Made by a program: the position numbers and the translations under genes. A DNA stretch of 10,089 bases from Pseudomonadota bacterium (GTDB lineage: Bacteria > Desulfobacterota > Desulfovibrionia > Desulfovibrionales > Desulfovibrionaceae). The stretch is from assembly GCA_023453335.1 (NCBI GenBank), contig JAEXTU010000265.1:1-10089 (forward strand), given 5' to 3'. Positions 6,648-10,089 of the stretch are shown here, one piece after another (within the stretch, counting starts at the first letter, position 1; each line of letters starts with the position of its first letter). A model generated the notes under the pieces. That model made no database searches, had not been told where the DNA came from, and saw only the letters and a list, made by a program, of their open reading frames with translations.

Positions 6648-8057
6648 ATGGCTGCCGCATCCAACCACGCGCCGCGCTGCAAGGCCTTTGTCATCGCCGG
6701 GACCCACTCGGGGTGCGGCAAGACCCTGGTGAGCCTGGCGGTCATGGCCGCCCTGCGCGCCCGCGGCCTCGGCGTGGCGCCTTTCAAGGCCGGGCCGGAT
6801 TTCATCGACCCCACGTTGCATGCCGCGGTCTGCGGCCGGGCCTCCCACAACCTGGACCCCTGGATGTGCGGGCCGGAGGCGACCCGCGCCATCCTCCTGC
6901 GCCACGCCCGCGGCTCCCACGTCGCCGTGGTCGAGGGGGTCATGGGCCTGTTCGACGGCATCGCGGGCAGCACGGACGAGGGCTCGACAGCCGCACTCGC
7001 CAAGCTCCTCGGGCTGCCCGTGGCCCTGGTGCTGGACGCCCGGTCCATGGCCCGCTCCGTGGCCGCCCTGGCCCTGGGCTACACGTCCTTCGACCCGCAG
7101 CTCCCCGTGGCCGGCCTCATCCTCAACCGGGTGGGCAGCCCCAACCACGCCGATCTTCTCCGCGAGGCCCTGGAGACCGCGCCCAACCTGCCGTCCGCGG
7201 CCCGTATTCTGGGCCTGCTCCCCCGCGACGAAGCCCTGGCCCTGCCCTCGCGCCACCTGGGCCTGGTCACGGCCCAGGACGCGCCCCTGGACCCGGGCCT
7301 GGTCGCCCGCCTGGCCCGCTGGGCCGAGGACAACCTGGACCTCACCCGGCTGCTCAATGCCTGCCCGGCCCTGGAGTTCCCCGCACCGGACCCTGCGCCC
7401 GCCCCTGCCGCCCGCGTCCGCATCGGCCTGGCCCGGGACGCGGCCTTCTGCTTCACCTACGCCGAGAACCTCCGCCTGCTGGAGGCTGCCGGCGCGCAGC
7501 TCGTGCCCTTCTCGCCCCTCGCGGGCCGGACGCTCCCCCCGGACCTGGCCGGCCTCTACCTGCCCGGCGGCTATCCCGAACTGCACGCCGCCGCCCTGGC
7601 CGCCAACGCCGGCCTGCGCGCGGAGATAAAGGCCTTCTCCGCCGCCGGCCGGCCGGTGTACGCCGAGTGCGGCGGGTTCATGTACCTCATGGAGAGCATC
7701 AAGGACCCCGAGGGCCGCACCCATCCCATGTGCGGGGCCTTCGCCATGGCCGCCGCCATGCTTCCCCGCTTCGCCGCCCTGGGCTACCGCGAGGTGGTCA
7801 CCACCCGCGCTGGCCTCTTCGGCCCGGAATGGACCATGCTGCGCGGCCACGAGTTCCACTACTCCTCGCCCACCGGCGCGGACCCCGAGGCGCAGCCCCT
7901 CTACCGGGTCCGCGACCGCCGCGGCTGGACCGACCAGGCCGAGGGCTTTGCCAAGGGCAACACCCTGGGCTCCTACATCCACCTCCACCTCGCCTCCAAC
8001 CCCGACGCCGCCGCCGCGTTCGTGGGGGCGTGCAGGGCAAAACCCGCCATCGAGTAG
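6648..8057 (+). CDS. cbiA: Cobyrinate a,c-diamide synthase, 469 aa
   Basis: CbiA uses ATP and glutamine (or ammonia) to amidate the a and c side chains of cobyrinate in the cytoplasm. The N-terminal half is a dethiobiotin-synthetase-like ATPase: Walker A GTHSGCGKT (18-26, Lys25), then PFKAGPDFIDP, NLDPWM and EGVMGLFDG (96-104). The C-terminal half is a class I-like glutamine amidotransferase: YLPGGYPE (304-311), nucleophile Cys341 in YAECGGFMYL, GHEFHYS, and the His motif SYIHLHL (442-448). Length and domain order are typical. The aerobic homologue CobB uses hydrogenobyrinate; the neighbouring cbiD points to the anaerobic cobalt route, hence CbiA. ATG 6648 is the only Met before the P-loop and gives the usual short N-terminus, but there is no Shine-Dalgarno site. 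It is the first gene of cbiA-cbiD-cbiET; cbiD starts 14 bases after its stop. Confidence 0.96.
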   Translation: MAAASNHAPRCKAFVIAGTHSGCGKTLVSLAVMAALRARGLGVAPFKAGPDFIDPTLHAAVCGRASHNLDPWMCGPEATRAILLRHARGSHVAVVEGVMGLFDGIAGSTDEGSTAALAKLLGLPVALVLDARSMARSVAALALGYTSFDPQLPVAGLILNRVGSPNHADLLREALETAPNLPSAARILGLLPRDEALALPSRHLGLVTAQDAPLDPGLVARLARWAEDNLDLTRLLNACPALEFPAPDPAPAPAARVRIGLARDAAFCFTYAENLRLLEAAGAQLVPFSPLAGRTLPPDLAGLYLPGGYPELHAAALAANAGLRAEIKAFSAAGRPVYAECGGFMYLMESIKDPEGRTHPMCGAFAMAAAMLPRFAALGYREVVTTRAGLFGPEWTMLRGHEFHYSSPTGADPEAQPLYRVRDRRGWTDQAEGFAKGNTLGSYIHLHLASNPDAAAAFVGACRAKPAIE

Positions 8058-8063
8058 AGGAGG
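8058..8063 (+). promoter_or_regulatory. Shine-Dalgarno site of cbiD
   Basis: AGGAGG starts right after the cbiA stop codon and lies 8 bases before the ATG at 8072. It excludes the ATG at 8064, which touches the site directly, and shows that cbiD is translated from its own site within the operon. Confidence 0.8.
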
Positions 8064-8071
8064 ATGGCGGC

Positions 8072-9163
8072 ATGGCCAACCTGCGCGAGGGATTCACCAC
8101 GGGAACCGCGGCCGCGGCTGCGGCCAAGGCGGGCGTGCTGTTCCTGGCCGCGGGGCTGCGGCCGGAGTCGGTCGAGGTCCCCCTGCCCGCGGGCGGCCGG
8201 CTGGCCATCCCCGTCGCCCGGATAGCGCCGGAAGGGGAAGGGGTGCGCGCCGTGGTGGTCAAGGACGGCGGAGACGACCCCGACGTGACGCACAGGGCGG
8301 AAATCCATGCCCTCGTGGCCCTGAATACAGGGTTGAGGGATGGAGAAATCGTCCTTGATGGGGGCAAAGGGGTGGGAAGAGTGACTCTTCCCGGGTTGCC
8401 CGTGCCCCCGGGCGAGCCGGCCATCAACCCGGCCCCCCGCGCCCAGATCGCCGCGGCCTGCCGGGAAGGCTTGGAGGAGGCCGGGAAAAGGGGCGGCGCG
8501 CGCGTACTCATCGAGGTGCCCGCGGGCGAACGCCTGGCGCAGAAGACCCTCAATCCGCGCCTGGGCATCCTGGGCGGCATCTCCATCCTGGGCACCCGGG
8601 GCACGGTGAAGCCCTTTTCCCACGAGTCTTACCTAGCCACCATCGAGTCCGGCCTGGACGTGGCCCGTGCCGCAGGCGTCACCCACGTGATCCTCGCCAC
8701 CGGCGGCCGCAGCGAGCGCCTGGCGAGGTCCGACCTGCCCGGCGTGCCCGAGTTGGCCTGCGTCCAGTTCGCGGACTTCTTCGCCCCGGCCCTGGCCGCG
8801 GCCGCGGCCCGCGGCTTCTCCCGCATCACCCTCTCCGTGTTCTTCGGCAAGCTGGCCAAGCAGGCCCAGGGCCTGGCCAACACCCACGCCCGCACCGCGC
8901 CACTTAGCCTGGCCGCCCTGGCCGCCGCCTGCACCGGTGCGGGCCTGGACCCGGACTCCGCGGCCCGGGTGGCCGCGGCCAACACCGCCCTGGCCGCCCA
9001 GGAGATCATCCTCGCCTCGCCCGCCCGCCAGGCCTGCCTGGCCGCCGTGGCCGCCCGTGCCCTGGCCTGCGCCCGGAAATTCGCCGGACCTGGACCGGTC
9101 CTCGAATACCGGCTATATTCCCAAGACGGCGCAAGGCTTTTGCTGCTGGAGGAGGAAGCATGA
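8072..9163 (+). CDS. cbiD: Cobalt-precorrin-5B C1-methyltransferase, 363 aa
   Basis: CbiD transfers a methyl group from S-adenosylmethionine to C-1 of cobalt-precorrin-5B, giving cobalt-precorrin-6A; it is a marker of the anaerobic, early-cobalt route. The family signatures are all present in order: REGFTTGTAAAAAAKAG at the N-terminus, KDGGDDPDVTH, GKGVGRVTLPGL, GEPAINP, the block KTLNPRLGILGGISILGT, VKPFS and ATGGRSE. The length is normal. The open frame upstream of 8072 is the shadow of cbiA; AGGAGG at 8058-8063 fixes the start. The stop overlaps the cbiET start by four bases (ATGA), which suggests translational coupling. An oddity is a run of about 25 codons (8324-8398) using AGA, AGG, GGA, ACA, CTT and TTG, otherwise rare in this window, over one of the most conserved parts of the protein, flanked by two inverted repeats. 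Confidence 0.96.
   Translation: MANLREGFTTGTAAAAAAKAGVLFLAAGLRPESVEVPLPAGGRLAIPVARIAPEGEGVRAVVVKDGGDDPDVTHRAEIHALVALNTGLRDGEIVLDGGKGVGRVTLPGLPVPPGEPAINPAPRAQIAAACREGLEEAGKRGGARVLIEVPAGERLAQKTLNPRLGILGGISILGTRGTVKPFSHESYLATIESGLDVARAAGVTHVILATGGRSERLARSDLPGVPELACVQFADFFAPALAAAAARGFSRITLSVFFGKLAKQAQGLANTHARTAPLSLAALAAACTGAGLDPDSAARVAAANTALAAQEIILASPARQACLAAVAARALACARKFAGPGPVLEYRLYSQDGARLLLLEEEA
8319..8332 (+). repeat. Short inverted repeat inside cbiD (left edge of atypical patch)
   Basis: CCCTG and CAGGG flank a 4-base AATA loop, a perfect 5-bp stem. It marks the left edge of the codon-atypical patch in cbiD. Confidence 0.4.
8374..8392 (+). repeat. 19-bp palindrome inside cbiD
   Basis: GGGAAGAGT (8374-8382) and ACTCTTCCC (8384-8392) are exact inverted copies around a single G. 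In RNA this would fold as an 8-bp stem with a TGA loop; in DNA it could be a dimeric-protein site. It lies near the right edge of the atypical codon patch. No T-run follows, so it is not an obvious terminator. Confidence 0.55.
9148..9155 (+). promoter_or_regulatory. Shine-Dalgarno site of cbiET inside the cbiD 3' end
   Basis: GGAGGAGG within the last codons of cbiD (encoding the Glu run) lies 4 bases before ATG 9160. It supports this start and the ATGA overlap. Confidence 0.75.
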
Positions 9164-10089
9164 TCCACGTGGTCGGCCTGGGCATGGACCCCGACAACCT
9201 GCCCGAACATTCCGCCGAGGTCATCGAGCACGCCCAGGTGCTCTGCGGCGGCCGCGCCCAGCTCGCCCATTTCGACGACCACCCGGCCGAGAAGCTGCCC
9301 ATCACCGCGCCCCTGGACCGCTGTCTGGCCGAGCTGGCCGACCGCCACGCCGCCGGCCTCATGGTGGTGGTGCTGGCCGCCGGCGACCCGCTCTACTACG
9401 GCATCGGCGCCACCCTCATCGAGCGCCTGGGGCCGGAAGAGGTGGCGGTCTATCCCGGCATCACCGCGCTGCAAACCGCGGCGGCCAAGCTCAAGATCCC
9501 CTGGAGCCGGGTGGAGACCGTGTCCCTGCACGGCCGCCACGACTGGCTGCCCCTGTACCGCGCGCTCATCCGCTCCGATTTCGTGGCGGTGTACACCGAC
9601 CCCACCAACGTCCCCGCCGCCGTGGCCCAGGCCGCCCTGGACAAGGGCTGCGCCCATTTCGCCGCGTGGGTGCTGGAGGACATGGAGTCCGAGCACGAGC
9701 AGGTGCGTAAGTTCACCCTGGAGGAGGCCGCCCGCACCTCCTTCTCCCCGCGCAACCTCCTGCTCCTGGAGCGCACCGGCCGGCCCTCGGTGGCCCTCAC
9801 CCTGGGCATTCCCGACGACCTGCTGGCCAAGGAGAAGAACCTCATCACCAAGGGCCCGGTGCGCGCCGCCGGCCTCTCCGCCCTGCGCGTCACCCCCGGC
9901 GACGTCGTCTGGGACCTGGGCGCGGGCTGCGGGGCCGTGGCCGTGGAGGCCGCGGCCCTGGCCGCGGGCCACGTCCTGGCCGTGGAGAAGAACGCCACCC
10001 GCGTGGGCCTCATCCGCGAAAACATCGCCCGCACCGGGGCCTACACCGTGGAGCCCGTGCACGGCTCCATGCCCGGCTGTCTGGACGAC
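9160..10089 (+). CDS. cbiET: Fused cobalt-precorrin-7 C5-methyltransferase / cobalt-precorrin-6B C15-methyltransferase (decarboxylating), 3'-truncated
   Basis: This is a bifunctional enzyme of the anaerobic corrin pathway that carries out the C-5 and C-15 methylations and the decarboxylation of the C-12 acetate side chain (aerobic counterpart CobL). The frame is open from ATG 9160 to the window end (310 codons visible); fused proteins are usually around 400 residues, so roughly the last quarter is missing. The CbiE half (about 1-205) is a tetrapyrrole methylase: VVGLGMDP at the N-terminus, LAAGDPLYYG (72-81), YPGITALQTAAAKLKIPW, and FSPRNLLLLER at its end. The CbiT half starts near residue 218 (PDDLLAKEKNLITKGPVRA) with the Rossmann SAM-binding motif DLGAGCG (252-258) and the acidic EKN after the next strand. 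The start overlaps the cbiD stop by four bases. Codon use matches cbiA and most of cbiD. Confidence 0.95.
   Translation, partial: MIHVVGLGMDPDNLPEHSAEVIEHAQVLCGGRAQLAHFDDHPAEKLPITAPLDRCLAELADRHAAGLMVVVLAAGDPLYYGIGATLIERLGPEEVAVYPGITALQTAAAKLKIPWSRVETVSLHGRHDWLPLYRALIRSDFVAVYTDPTNVPAAVAQAALDKGCAHFAAWVLEDMESEHEQVRKFTLEEAARTSFSPRNLLLLERTGRPSVALTLGIPDDLLAKEKNLITKGPVRAAGLSALRVTPGDVVWDLGAGCGAVAVEAAALAAGHVLAVEKNATRVGLIRENIARTGAYTVEPVHGSMPGCLDD

Noticed and set aside
6535..6732. 65-codon leader-like frame overlapping the cbiA start, with AAGGA nine bases upstream
   Set aside because: Most of it is an out-of-frame reading of cbiA and its leader, the peptide has no recognisable feature, and the plus-strand -10 candidate lies downstream of its start.
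6447..7988. 513-codon open frame on the minus strand opposite cbiA
   Set aside because: It lies antisense to the well-supported cbiA, has low-complexity Gly/Ala/Gln/His-rich composition typical of GC-rich shadows, and shows no domain.
8629..10062. 477-codon minus-strand frame opposite cbiD and cbiET
   Set aside because: It covers two genes with full family signatures on the other strand and has the same His/Gly/Gln-rich shadow composition.

Overview
The window is very GC-rich DNA with strong third-position G/C preference. It carries an anaerobic (CbiD-type) cobalamin operon, several membrane sensor kinases and a short helix-hairpin-helix (Cdd1-type) protein. By eye this fits a free-living, high-GC Desulfovibrio-like member of the Desulfobacterota (former Deltaproteobacteria). 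That placement is an inference from gene content and composition; no rRNA or other marker gene is present.

Layout, left to right. (1) Positions 2-661 (+) are the 3' two-thirds of an oligopeptide/dipeptide ABC transporter ATPase (OppF/DppF type). (2) Positions 730-1227 (+) encode a 165-residue protein I do not recognise. (3) Positions 1232-1504 (-) encode a 90-residue Cdd1-like helix-hairpin-helix protein, tail-to-tail with the previous gene. (4) Positions 1505-1848 are non-coding, with a degenerate repeat and two competing GC hairpins next to the following start codon. (5) Positions 1849-4185 (+) encode a membrane histidine kinase with three PAS domains. (6) Positions 4198-6444 (-) encode a hybrid histidine kinase (dCache-like sensor, HAMP, HisKA, HATPase, receiver). 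The two kinases converge with a 12-base gap and neither has an adjacent response-regulator gene in view. (7) Positions 6445-6647 are an AT-richer divergent intergenic region with weak promoter candidates. (8) From 6648 to the end runs a tight (+) operon cbiA-cbiD-cbiET, with cbiET cut by the window edge.

The three cobalamin genes work in corrin-ring synthesis. CbiD methylates C-1 of cobalt-precorrin-5B. The CbiE and CbiT halves of CbiET methylate C-5 and C-15 and remove the C-12 acetate carboxyl. CbiA amidates the a and c side chains of cobyrinate. Joining by a 14-nt gap and then a 4-nt ATGA overlap suggests co-transcription and translational coupling. I found no recognisable cobalamin riboswitch upstream of cbiA.

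The region is mostly ordinary housekeeping and signalling content, and I do not see a clearly new multi-gene system. The best second-look items are a 25-codon patch of atypical codons in cbiD flanked by two inverted repeats, the repeat whose copies differ mainly at every third base in the 1505-1848 gap, and GC hairpins abutting the SD-less starts of the PAS kinase and cbiA.
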